Assembly: GCF_003112775.1 (NCBI RefSeq)
Contig: NZ_BFCH01000018.1
Location: 546,144-610,143 of the forward strand
DNA from: Mycobacterium montefiorense
Lineage (GTDB): Bacteria; Actinomycetota; Actinomycetes; Mycobacteriales; Mycobacteriaceae
Reading direction: 5' to 3'
DNA length: 64,000 nucleotides
The position numbers and the translations under genes are program-made. The notes below the pieces were generated by a model. It worked only from the letters and a program-made list of their open reading frames with translations. It was not told where the DNA came from and did no database searches. This document shows positions 13,441 through 20,410 of the stretch, piece by piece; the first letter of the stretch is position 1, and each line of letters begins with the position of its first letter.

Positions 13441-14217
13441 GTGAGCGCGGCAAGATTCAGCGTGCAGGACAAATCGATATTGATCACCGGCGCGACCGGG
13501 TCTTTGGGCAGTGTGGCAACGCGCGCCCTGGCCGGCGCCGGCGCCCGGCTGACGCTGGCCGGAGGCAACACCGAGCGCCTGGCCAAGCTGGTCGACGAGG
13601 CCGGGCTGCGCGACGCGGCAGTGGTCGTCCGCCGCCCCGACACCCCGGCCGATGCCGAGGCCATGGTCGAGGAGGCCGTCGCCCGCCACGGCCGGCTCGA
13701 TGGCGTCCTGGTCGCCTCCGGCATGAACCACGTCGCGCCCATCACCGAGATGACCGTCGACGACTTCGACGACGTGATGAAGGCAAACGCGAGAGGAGCC
13801 TGGCTGGTCTGCCAGGCGGCCGGACGGGTGCTGCTGCAGCAGGGCGGGGGAGGCAGCGTCGTGCTGGTCTCGTCGGTGCGCGGCAGCCTCGGCCATCCCG
13901 CGGGCTACAGCGCCTACTGCCCGTCGAAAGCCGCCACCGACCTGCTGGCCAAGTCGTTGGCCGCCGAATGGGGACCGCAAGGCATTCGGGTAAACGCCTT
14001 AGCCCCAACGGTGTTTCGGTCAGAGCTGACCGAATGGATGTACGCCGACGACGACAAAGGACGCGAAACCCGCGAGGCGATGTTCGCCCGAATCCCGTTG
14101 CGCCGCTTCGCCGAACCAGAAGACTTCGTCGGTGCGCTGATCTATCTGCTCAGCGACGTGTCGAGTTTCTACACCGGCCAGGTGATGTACCTGGATGGCG
14201 GCTACACCGCATGCTGA
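13441..14217 (+). CDS. Short-chain dehydrogenase/reductase (Rv1714 family)
   Basis: A 258-residue SDR with the cofactor motif ITGATGSLGSVATRAL at residues 15-30, the conserved VSSVRGSLG strand, the catalytic Tyr-Lys in YSAYCPSKAATD and the C-terminal YLDGGYT. The first glycine motif ends in Leu-Gly rather than Ile-Gly, a minor variation. The GTG at 13441 follows GGAGGAACG directly and is the likely start. It precedes a cyclase-family hydrolase by 21 bases and an IclR regulator after that, so the three look like one catabolic unit. The substrate is unknown. Confidence 0.88.
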   Translation: MSAARFSVQDKSILITGATGSLGSVATRALAGAGARLTLAGGNTERLAKLVDEAGLRDAAVVVRRPDTPADAEAMVEEAVARHGRLDGVLVASGMNHVAPITEMTVDDFDDVMKANARGAWLVCQAAGRVLLQQGGGGSVVLVSSVRGSLGHPAGYSAYCPSKAATDLLAKSLAAEWGPQGIRVNALAPTVFRSELTEWMYADDDKGRETREAMFARIPLRRFAEPEDFVGALIYLLSDVSSFYTGQVMYLDGGYTAC

Positions 14218-14238
14218 CGCAGGAAGGATGACATAGCC

Positions 14239-15063
14239 ATGAGTTTCACCTGGCCCCTCGGTGATGCCGAGTCGAAGCTGGAGTTCTACGACCTGTCCCA
14301 CCCTTGGGGTCATGGTGTGCCGGCGTGGCCGTACTTCGAGGATGTCAAGGTCGAACGGCTGCACACCATGGCCAGAAGCCGCGTCCTCACCCAAAAGATC
14401 ACCACGGTAATGCATTCCGGTACCCACATTGACGCGCCGGGCCACGTCATCGAAGGCACGCCGCTGCTCGATGAGATCCCGCTGAGCGCGTTCTTCGGCA
14501 CCGGGGTCGTCGTGTCGATCCCGAAGAAGAAGTGGGAGGTTGTCACCGCCGAGGACCTGGAGAACGCCACGCCGCAGATCCGGGCAGGCGACATCGTCAT
14601 CGTCAACACCGGCTGGCACCACACCTATGCCGACAGCGCCGAGTACTACGCCTACTCGCCGGGCTTCTACAAGGAGGCCGGCGAATGGTTCGCCGCCAAA
14701 GGTGTCAAAGCCGTTGGTACGGACACCCAAGCGCTGGACCATCCGATGGCCACCGCGATCGCCCCACACGGCCCCGCCGAATATACCGGCGGACTATTAC
14801 CTTGGGCGGTCAAGGAATACGAAGAGCACACCGGCCGCAAGGTGCTCGACGACTTCCCGGAGTGGGAGCCGTGCCATCGCGCGATTCTGTCCAAGGGCAT
14901 ATACGGTTTCGAGAATGTGGGCGGCGACTTGGACAAGGTCACCGGTAAGCGCGTCACCTTTGCAGCGTTTCCCTGGCGCTGGGTTGGCGGCGACGGCTGC
15001 ATCGTGCGGCTGGTGGCGATCACCGACCCCACCGGGAGCTACCGCCTAGAGACCGGGGCCTGA
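14239..15063 (+). CDS. Cyclase-family (kynurenine formamidase-like) hydrolase
   Basis: A 274-residue member of the cyclase/kynurenine formamidase family (Rv1716-like), metal-dependent hydrolases of amide or ester bonds. The signature metal-binding segment MHSGTHIDAPGHVIEG lies at residues 54-69, and the conserved DTQALDH-type region and CHRAIL follow. The ATG at 14239 lies 9 bases after AGGAAGGA. It sits between an SDR and an IclR regulator, which suggests a small-molecule degradation unit. True formamidase activity is not implied: this family has several substrates. Confidence 0.87.
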   Translation: MSFTWPLGDAESKLEFYDLSHPWGHGVPAWPYFEDVKVERLHTMARSRVLTQKITTVMHSGTHIDAPGHVIEGTPLLDEIPLSAFFGTGVVVSIPKKKWEVVTAEDLENATPQIRAGDIVIVNTGWHHTYADSAEYYAYSPGFYKEAGEWFAAKGVKAVGTDTQALDHPMATAIAPHGPAEYTGGLLPWAVKEYEEHTGRKVLDDFPEWEPCHRAILSKGIYGFENVGGDLDKVTGKRVTFAAFPWRWVGGDGCIVRLVAITDPTGSYRLETGA

Positions 15064-15064
15064 G

Positions 15065-15838
15065 GTGAGCGTCGACTCAGAAGAGGCCCGCGGCAACGGA
15101 ATTCAGGTGATTGCCCGTGCGGCCGAGATGCTGCGGCTGCTGCAGGCACACCCGGCAGGGCTGAACCAGGCCGAGATCGGCGAGCGACTCGGCATGGCGC
15201 GCTCGACCGTGAGCCGGATCCTCAATGCGCTGGACGACGAAGGCTTGGTGGCCTCGCGCGCGGCGCGCGGTCGGTATCGGCTGGGCCCCGAGATCGCCCG
15301 GATGGCCGGCACCGTGCGCCGCAGCGTCGTGATCGACTTGCACCCGTTCATCGAAGAGTTGTCCCGCGAGCTGGAGGAGACCGTCGACGTATCGATCCTG
15401 GACGGCGATCGAACGACCTTCGTCGATCAGGTCGTCTCGCCGCATCGGCTGCGCGCGATTAGCGCGGTGGGCGAGTCGTTTCCGCTGCACTGCTGCGCCA
15501 ACGGCAAGGCGCTACTGGCCAACCTGTCGCCCCAGGAACAGGCCCGAGCCGTGCCGAGTCGCCTCGCCCGGCTCACCGCGAACACCATCACCACACCGGC
15601 GGTGTTGCGCAAAGAGCTCGAGCGCGTCAAGGCCGAGGGCATTGCCTTTGACCGCGAGGAGCAGAGCGAGGGCATTTGCGCGGTGGGTGCGGTGCTCAAG
15701 GGTGTGAGCGACGAGGTGGTCGCGGTCAGCGTGCCAGTGCCTTCGCAACGGTTCTACCGCCGCGAATCCGAGCTGGCGCAGGCGCTGCGGGCGTGGGTCG
15801 AGAAGGTCAACGCCTGGTTCGAGAAGGCGGGCGACTAG
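15065..15838 (+). CDS. IclR-family transcriptional regulator
   Basis: A 257-residue IclR-type regulator (Rv1719 family). The N-terminal winged helix is visible as LNQAEIGERLGMARSTVSRIL (split over residues 33-53), followed by DDEGLVASRAARGRYRLGP. The effector-binding domain has the typical FPLHCCANGKALLA and FDREEQSEGICAVGA segments. It starts with GTG one base after the cyclase gene stop, so it is probably cotranscribed with and controls the SDR-cyclase pair. It is the last gene before tRNA-Pro and the island. Confidence 0.9.
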   Translation: MSVDSEEARGNGIQVIARAAEMLRLLQAHPAGLNQAEIGERLGMARSTVSRILNALDDEGLVASRAARGRYRLGPEIARMAGTVRRSVVIDLHPFIEELSRELEETVDVSILDGDRTTFVDQVVSPHRLRAISAVGESFPLHCCANGKALLANLSPQEQARAVPSRLARLTANTITTPAVLRKELERVKAEGIAFDREEQSEGICAVGAVLKGVSDEVVAVSVPVPSQRFYRRESELAQALRAWVEKVNAWFEKAGD

Positions 15839-15925
15839 GAGACTCGCAGGTCAACCACGCAATGGCCGGATGGGGATGCGGCTACGGTAGGCTTTCGACC
15901 TGCTGCCGGTGGACTCACTGGCGCA

Positions 15926-15999
15926 CGGGCTGTGGCGCAGTTTGGTAGCGCACTTGACTGGGGGTCAAGTGGTCGCAGGTTCAAATCCTGTCAGCCCGA
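15926..15999 (+). tRNA. tRNA-Pro (anticodon GGG)
   Basis: A 74-base cloverleaf: acceptor stem CGGGCTG/CAGCCCG, D-arm with GCGCAGTTTGGTAGCGC, anticodon stem CTTGA/TCAAG enclosing the loop CTGGGGG (anticodon GGG, proline), T-arm with GGTTCAAATCC, and discriminator A. CCA is not encoded. The 3' half from the anticodon loop onward is duplicated perfectly at 32356-32399, so this gene is the integration target of the island that follows. The tRNA remains intact after integration. Confidence 0.96.
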
Positions 16000-16001
16000 C
16001 A
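15958..16001 (+). repeat. attL, 44-bp direct repeat in tRNA-Pro
   Basis: Runs from the anticodon loop through the T-arm and acceptor 3' strand of tRNA-Pro into the following CA, and is identical to 32356-32399. Outside the 44 bases the two sites diverge at once, as expected for site-specific recombination with a tRNA attB. Confidence 0.93.
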
Positions 16002-16016
16002 AAGAGAAGTAAGCTT

Positions 16017-16038
16017 TGACGTGCACTTTTGCACGTCA
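16017..16038. terminator. Hairpin downstream of tRNA-Pro
   Basis: Arms TGACGTGCA and TGCACGTCA enclose the tetraloop CTTT, starting 18 bases after the tRNA. It is positioned to terminate tRNA transcription. Because it lies inside the island end it came in with the element, so a recombination-protein site is an alternative reading. Confidence 0.5.
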
Positions 16039-16062
16039 GCCGGTTGATACCGCCGTTCGCCG

Positions 16063-16081
16063 TGGGACCAATTTGGGACCA
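16063..16081 (+). repeat. Paired TGGGACCA motif near the left island end
   Basis: Two copies of TGGGACCA, 11 bases start to start, 62 bases inside attL. The same pair with the same spacing and orientation occurs near the right end (32231-32249). They may be arm-type sites for the integrase or an excision factor. Confidence 0.5.
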
Positions 16082-16121
16082 GGCCCGCGCTCCGACTGGT
16101 CCGCCGACCCGTATGTGGTGT

Positions 16122-17111
16122 TCAGCCGCCAGGTGCCCTTGCAGGCGCCGGGACCAACACCGCCGGATTGATACGCGTCAGAAAGTCAGGCATTTCGTTC
16201 CAGCTGTTTAGCCACACGGTGTTCACGGCGAGCGAGCGAAGGTAGCGGTCCTTGACCGGGTTGCGACGCCCTTGCACCGTGTACGAAGCGGGCAGGTTCA
16301 TTCCGTACACGAGGCGGATGTCGCCGTGAATGAGATTGAAGTTGGGGTCACTCAGGCTGAAGCCCACGAACAGAAATGCCGTGTCGATCATCTCGTTGCG
16401 CAAAGAGCTCAGCATTTCGGTGCGCCCAGCCCGAGCGCGCGCGTAATCGAGTCGGGTTAGAACGATGGTGTCCGGTTGATCGATCGACCCATGCAGCTTC
16501 ACCAGATGGCGGGGCGGCCTTTCAGCACGCCGCACCTTGAACTGTTCCTCGGTGATGCTCACTCGTAGTGAGAGCTGCGCCTCTAGGTACGCGGCCTCGA
16601 TCAGCTCGTCGTAGTTCGTCGTGAACAACAACGGCAAATCGAGCCGAACTAGTGCAGCGTGGCTAGGTGTGGTCTCAATGAAGTCGTAGCGAGACGTATC
16701 GAACTGAGCCAGAAGGAATTCTCGGTAGTTGGCCTCACCGACGGTTTGGCGAAATAGTTGGGCGCAGTCGGGAGGTCCTTCCTCTATGAAGAAGCTGCGC
16801 AACGACGAGTGCTCCTCTGGCGGCGATTGGAGCGCGATGACGCGGCACATGCGGCTGGTGAGCCACGGCCACGAAGGGAGGGGCAGACCATCGTCGTCGG
16901 GTGCCGGTCCGTCAAACGGGAGGTCGTGCGGCCACCAAGGGCCGTAACGGTCGTAATCAAACGTGGCTCGACTCTGAAGACGCGCCGCGCCAAAAGACAG
17001 GCCGGCTCCAAGAAAAACCATCAGTCGGCCGCCATCAGCGATCGCATCCCGGAGGCGTTGGACGAGTGCGGCGTTGCCGGGATCTTCGTGCCAGATCGTC
17101 ACGCGGCTCAT
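16122..17111 (-). CDS. SIR2-like domain protein, probable defence NADase
   Basis: A 329-residue protein built almost entirely of a SIR2-like Rossmann domain of the bacterial defence type. Visible landmarks are MVFLGAGLSFGAARL (residues 31-45, the NAD-binding GAGxS loop), LLFTTNYDELIEAAY (161-175), KLHGSIDQPDTIVL (205-218, with the catalytic-type His207) and LFVGFSLSDPNFNLI (247-261). Proteins with this order (ThsA, DSR, Avs5 and short-Argonaute partners) degrade NAD on phage infection. Here no separate sensor gene is fused or adjacent on the same strand. The large insertion after the first motif (47-80, rich in Trp, Pro and Asp) is unusual. It is the gene nearest attL, on the minus strand. 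Start ATG at 17111; no clear ribosome site. NADase activity is inferred. Confidence 0.85.
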   Translation of the reverse strand: MSRVTIWHEDPGNAALVQRLRDAIADGGRLMVFLGAGLSFGAARLQSRATFDYDRYGPWWPHDLPFDGPAPDDDGLPLPSWPWLTSRMCRVIALQSPPEEHSSLRSFFIEEGPPDCAQLFRQTVGEANYREFLLAQFDTSRYDFIETTPSHAALVRLDLPLLFTTNYDELIEAAYLEAQLSLRVSITEEQFKVRRAERPPRHLVKLHGSIDQPDTIVLTRLDYARARAGRTEMLSSLRNEMIDTAFLFVGFSLSDPNFNLIHGDIRLVYGMNLPASYTVQGRRNPVKDRYLRSLAVNTVWLNSWNEMPDFLTRINPAVLVPAPARAPGG

Positions 17112-17224
17112 TCGGTCACTGGGACCTGCACGTCAACGGCCTTCGATGAAATTGCCGCAGGACCAGCACGGCCAGGCCCGTACGGTCGTATCAGGTGCTC
17201 AGCAGCCTGGGGAGGTGAGTTCAC

Positions 17225-17527
17225 TTGGCGATATCGTCCGACATGCCTGATCCGTCAGCCAGGCCACTGGACTACGCCGGATTGCGGGCCGAAGTCGATA
17301 GCCTGGCCGAGGATTTCCTACCTGTGATCGGCAAATTCTGGCCACGGGTGGAGGATTGCAAGTCCCGATGGGAGTGGCACAGTTATGGGCTGCCCGACGG
17401 CCCGAACAAGCGTGTTGTTGAGGAGATCGTCACTCTGTTGAATCAGGTGCTCAAAGGCATCGGGGGCGCCGACAACAGACTGCTTGATGCTCACAGCAAG
17501 GCGGCTCACTATGTCGCCGGCGACTAG
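17225..17527 (+). CDS. Small hypothetical island protein
   Basis: A 100-residue acidic protein that I do not recognise. The TTG at 17225 is supported by a full GGAGGTGA Shine-Dalgarno sequence 6 bases upstream, stronger than for the internal ATG at 17243. The sequence is helical in character (VVEEIVTLLNQVLKGIGG), with no membrane segment or Cys cluster. It lies between the divergent SIR2 gene and the integrase remnant. It could belong with either or be an independent cargo gene. Confidence 0.6.
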   Translation: MAISSDMPDPSARPLDYAGLRAEVDSLAEDFLPVIGKFWPRVEDCKSRWEWHSYGLPDGPNKRVVEEIVTLLNQVLKGIGGADNRLLDAHSKAAHYVAGD

Positions 17528-17720
17528 CAGCGCCGGTAATCGTTCCCTCGATCGCGGAGTATCTGACTGACGAGTGATTGTGTAAAGGGCGCCTCCGGCG
17601 TGACGTTGTCATGGCTCCGCCACCCTTGACACAACCGCTCGTAAGCGCAGGATTGCCGTTTATCGGGAAGCTAGGAGTCTGGATCCAGACCTTGAGGTGG
17701 ACGCGTTGTCGTCAATTCCC

Positions 17721-18176
17721 CTATACAACACGGAGATTGCGCGCTGTTGCGGTGGAGAGGTGCTTGGTCAGCAGCTCGCCTGCGTCCGCAACCGACTGCC
17801 GGTCCGGATGTAGGTAGCGCTGGGTAGTCGTGATGCTGCCGTGGCCGGCGATCTTGCGGAGACTGTGGAGCGGAACCCCGGCATCGGCCATCCACGTCAA
17901 CCCCGTGTGGCGAAGACCATGACGCTTGAGCTGCTCATAGCCAAGTTTGGTCACCACGTCATCCCACGAGGTCGCGTCACGGAGCGTCGCAGTGGTGATT
18001 CGCCCGCCCCTAGGGCTGGTAAAGAGCCGGGCATCCGAGTCGCCGCCGGCAACTTCGATCCGGCGTTTGACTAGATCGTGGATTGCCTCGATCAGCGGCA
18101 CCTGACGTGCTCGCCGACCCTTGGTGTTCTTGTCGACCAGGCCGCCGCCAGATGCGGTGGTCGTACCGTCTCCGAG
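17721..18176 (-). pseudogene. Truncated phage-type tyrosine integrase
   Basis: Only the C-terminal half of a tyrosine recombinase remains, about 150 residues. On the minus strand one reads TASGGGLVDKNTKGRRARQV at the 5' boundary, then VPLIEAIHDLV, the HxxR box RHGLRHTGLTWMADAG, the second His in KIAGHGSITTTQRYLHP with the nucleophile Tyr, and the stop at 17721. The N-terminal arm- and core-binding domains and the first catalytic Arg are absent. The break occurs around 18176-18190, where the creatininase-like gene on the other strand begins. This was probably the island integrase and is now inactive. Confidence 0.85.
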
Positions 18177-18843
18177 TTCTCCGGGCCTTCCGGTGGGATC
18201 ATTCGAGCAGCACGGTCCCTACCTTCCGCTCGTCGCCGACACATTGATCGCCAGCGTGATCAGCAAATCGATCACTAACCAGCACAACGCGTTTCAGCTT
18301 CCTGCTCTGGCATTTGGGTGCTCCCACGAGCATTCTGATTTTCCAGGAACGGTCAGCATCTCTGCTGCGACGTTGAGCAGCATCGTTGGGGACGTCATCG
18401 AGTCACTGACGAGCCAGGGAACACGCGGCCTCCTTATCGTCAACGCGCACGGCGGCAACTACGTCCTGTCGAACGTCGTGCAAGAGGCGAATGCGTTGGG
18501 CCAGATTAGGGTTGGGTTGTTTCCGACTCGTGATGATTGGACCGAAGCGCGGCAAGCCGCGGGAATTTCCAGCACGAATCACGACGACATGCACGCCGGT
18601 GAACTCGAAACGTCGATCCTCCTTGCCTCGCACCCGGATTACGTCCGAAACGGATGGCTGACGGCTGACCACAGCGCGCCCGACCGCAGGCACTTAACCA
18701 CCGTTGGAATGAGCGCGTACACCGACAGTGGCGTAATCGGCTATCCCTCACGAGCATCCGCCGAGAAGGGACGTGTGGTTATTGACCATCTCGGCAAGGC
18801 AGCGGGGGATCTGATCGCGCTCCTTGTCGAGCCACGCGCTTAA
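18121..18843 (+). CDS. Creatininase/MftE-like amidohydrolase, N-terminus fused to antisense integrase
   Basis: A creatininase-family metal hydrolase. Members cleave cyclic amides, or, as MftE in mycofactocin synthesis, a C-terminal dipeptide from a radical-SAM-modified peptide. Five metal-ligand positions are visible: GSFEQHG (Glu29, His31), Asp40 in LVADT, His110 in VNAHGGNY, and His158/Glu161 in DMHAGELE. The body from about residue 22 is normal, but the first 20 residues are an antisense reading of the integrase remnant, so the native start (usually 15-25 residues before GSFEQHG) has been lost or replaced. A TTG at 18121 opens the present frame. It lies 242 bases before a radical SAM gene on the same strand; that partnership suggests modification and trimming of a peptide or small molecule. 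Whether this copy is expressed is uncertain. Confidence 0.78.
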   Translation: MVFLSTRPPPDAVVVPSPSSPGLPVGSFEQHGPYLPLVADTLIASVISKSITNQHNAFQLPALAFGCSHEHSDFPGTVSISAATLSSIVGDVIESLTSQGTRGLLIVNAHGGNYVLSNVVQEANALGQIRVGLFPTRDDWTEARQAAGISSTNHDDMHAGELETSILLASHPDYVRNGWLTADHSAPDRRHLTTVGMSAYTDSGVIGYPSRASAEKGRVVIDHLGKAAGDLIALLVEPRA

Positions 18844-19085
18844 TCGCAGGGTTGTGCCGGCTCCCGTCCGCTGGCGCTCCCGTCCGCCGTCACCGACCAA
18901 CCGGCCGCCTACAAGCGGACGCGTCCGAGCCACCGTCTGCACCGGTGTGAGAATTTTCTTTACTGGGATCGAGAAGGTCCGGCGGCGCGCGATTCCGGCG
19001 TAGGTCGAGGCTTCCGCCTCTAAGCCTTATTTGGTGGCAGACTCCGAGCAAGTGCTGAAGGGAGACGCTCGATGGTTCGGAACTG

Positions 19086-19988
19086 TTGGTGAAGTGGCGT
19101 GCCGGCCCCGATGGACTTCATCTGTTCGACCGCAACACGGGCCTAAACATACTTTTCGACGAGGCCGATGTCGCAAAATCGTCGTGGGCCCCCGCTCCTC
19201 GTCAGGTATCAATTGCACTTACAAACGCGTGCGAACTGGCCTGCCCATTCTGTTACGCGCCAAAGAGTGCCGCTACGGTTGCCGCCGGCAGCCTTTGTTC
19301 ATGGCTTGACGAGCTCGACGCAGCTGGCTGTCTTGGGGTCGGTTTCGGCGGCGGGGAGCCGACTCTTTACCGGCGGCTGCCAGAGGTGTGCCGATATGCC
19401 GCAGAAAATACGGCGCTCGCGGTCACAATGACTACGCATGGCCACCGCATGACCCCAGAGCTGATCGATGCACTTGTCGGGCATCTGAATTTTGTCCGTG
19501 TGAGTGTCGATGGGGTTGGGGCGACATATGAAGCGTTGCGAGGCCGCCCGTTTTCTCAGTTGCTGTCGGCGCTCGATCGGATTGGCGACGCGTTCAAATT
19601 TGGGTTGAATTGTGTAGTCAACGAGATGACACTGTCGGATCTTGATGCCATAGCGGACCTCGCATCTACGGTCGGTGCTGCGGAATTGCTACTTCTTCCT
19701 GAGCACGCCGTTCGCGCTCGATCCGGCTGTAGGTCTGAAGTACTTGGTGAGCTACACGCCTGGGTTGGAACCTATTGCGGGCCAGTTCCGTTGGCGATCG
19801 GACAGGGCGAACTCGGTCCAGTTGCGGTAGCTCGACCGCTTCCCCACGAAACTGGTTTGCGTGCCTATGCACATATCGATGCGTCGGCTAACCTCAGGCG
19901 CAATTCGTATGGCGCAAATCGGGAGAAAATCGACCATCGCGGTGTCATGGCGGCTGCCAGACGGCTCGAAAGGAGAGACGCGGAATGA
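19086..19988 (+). CDS. Radical SAM protein of the island operon
   Basis: A 300-residue radical SAM enzyme. The cluster motif is CELACPFC (Cys49, Cys53, Cys56; CxxxCxxC), followed by GVGFGGGEPTLY (the GGE SAM-binding motif), SVDGVGATYEALRG, and a C-terminal tail RAYAHIDASANLRRNSYG. No SPASM/twitch Cys cluster is present: the few later Cys are scattered. It is therefore not MftC, nor viperin, whose motif surroundings differ. The start is uncertain: TTG 19086 or GTG 19089 open the homologous region and a weak AAGGGAG lies 22 bases upstream. The stop overlaps the next gene in ATGA form. It probably acts with the creatininase-like protein and the two downstream genes. The substrate is unknown. Confidence 0.85.
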   Translation: MVKWRAGPDGLHLFDRNTGLNILFDEADVAKSSWAPAPRQVSIALTNACELACPFCYAPKSAATVAAGSLCSWLDELDAAGCLGVGFGGGEPTLYRRLPEVCRYAAENTALAVTMTTHGHRMTPELIDALVGHLNFVRVSVDGVGATYEALRGRPFSQLLSALDRIGDAFKFGLNCVVNEMTLSDLDAIADLASTVGAAELLLLPEHAVRARSGCRSEVLGELHAWVGTYCGPVPLAIGQGELGPVAVARPLPHETGLRAYAHIDASANLRRNSYGANREKIDHRGVMAAARRLERRDAE

Positions 19989-20410
19989 AGATTTGGTACG
20001 GCTTCGGCACCGAGCATTCAATGGATCTCGTGATGATCGGCAGATTCCAAGATGTCGCAAGTGCTCAGACGGCTAAGGAGGTGATCGAAAAGCTTGCCGC
20101 GGCGATCCGTATCGAAGAGAAGGAGGATCGCTTGATTGTCGGCGAGCATACCGATCGGTATAGCGAGGATCTTCTAGACCTTTTGATTGAACTTGGCATC
20201 CATAACGTCAAACCGGACGAACTTGAGCAGTTCCTGTATGACGTCAATGTGCGTCGCCGTGGAGATTCGATTGTCATTACAACCGATGAGATCGACGTTC
20301 AGGCGTTCCTGAAAATCATGCTCAATAAAGGGGCACGGGTGGAGGTTTACTCCAGACATCAGCATCCCGATTCTGACCCTGTGGATGTGGCTGATGTGGC
20401 CGGACCGTGA
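19985..20410 (+). CDS. Small conserved protein between radical SAM and STAND genes (possibly DUF6375)
   Basis: A 141-residue soluble, acidic alpha/beta protein beginning MKIWYGFGTEHSMDLVMIGR. From memory this start resembles a family called DUF6375, but I cannot confirm the name. Predicted features are an alpha/beta first half with FQDVASAQTAKEVIEKLAAA, a charged central helix, and a second strand-helix unit DEIDVQAFLKIMLNKGARVE. There is no catalytic motif or Cys cluster. AAGGAGA lies 13 bases before the ATG, which overlaps the radical SAM stop; its own stop overlaps the STAND start. Such tight coupling on both sides implies a stoichiometric partner or adaptor in the same system. Confidence 0.8.
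   Translation: MKIWYGFGTEHSMDLVMIGRFQDVASAQTAKEVIEKLAAAIRIEEKEDRLIVGEHTDRYSEDLLDLLIELGIHNVKPDELEQFLYDVNVRRRGDSIVITTDEIDVQAFLKIMLNKGARVEVYSRHQHPDSDPVDVADVAGP

Noticed and set aside
18121..19988. Reading the creatininase/radical SAM pair as a mycofactocin cluster
   Set aside because: No MftA precursor or MftB chaperone is present, the radical SAM protein lacks a SPASM domain, and the pair is joined to a STAND NTPase instead.
19086..19988. Reading the radical SAM protein as a prokaryotic viperin
   Set aside because: The residues around the CxxxCxxC motif (CELACPFCYAPK) differ from the viperin CNYKCGFC-type pattern, and the gene context differs.
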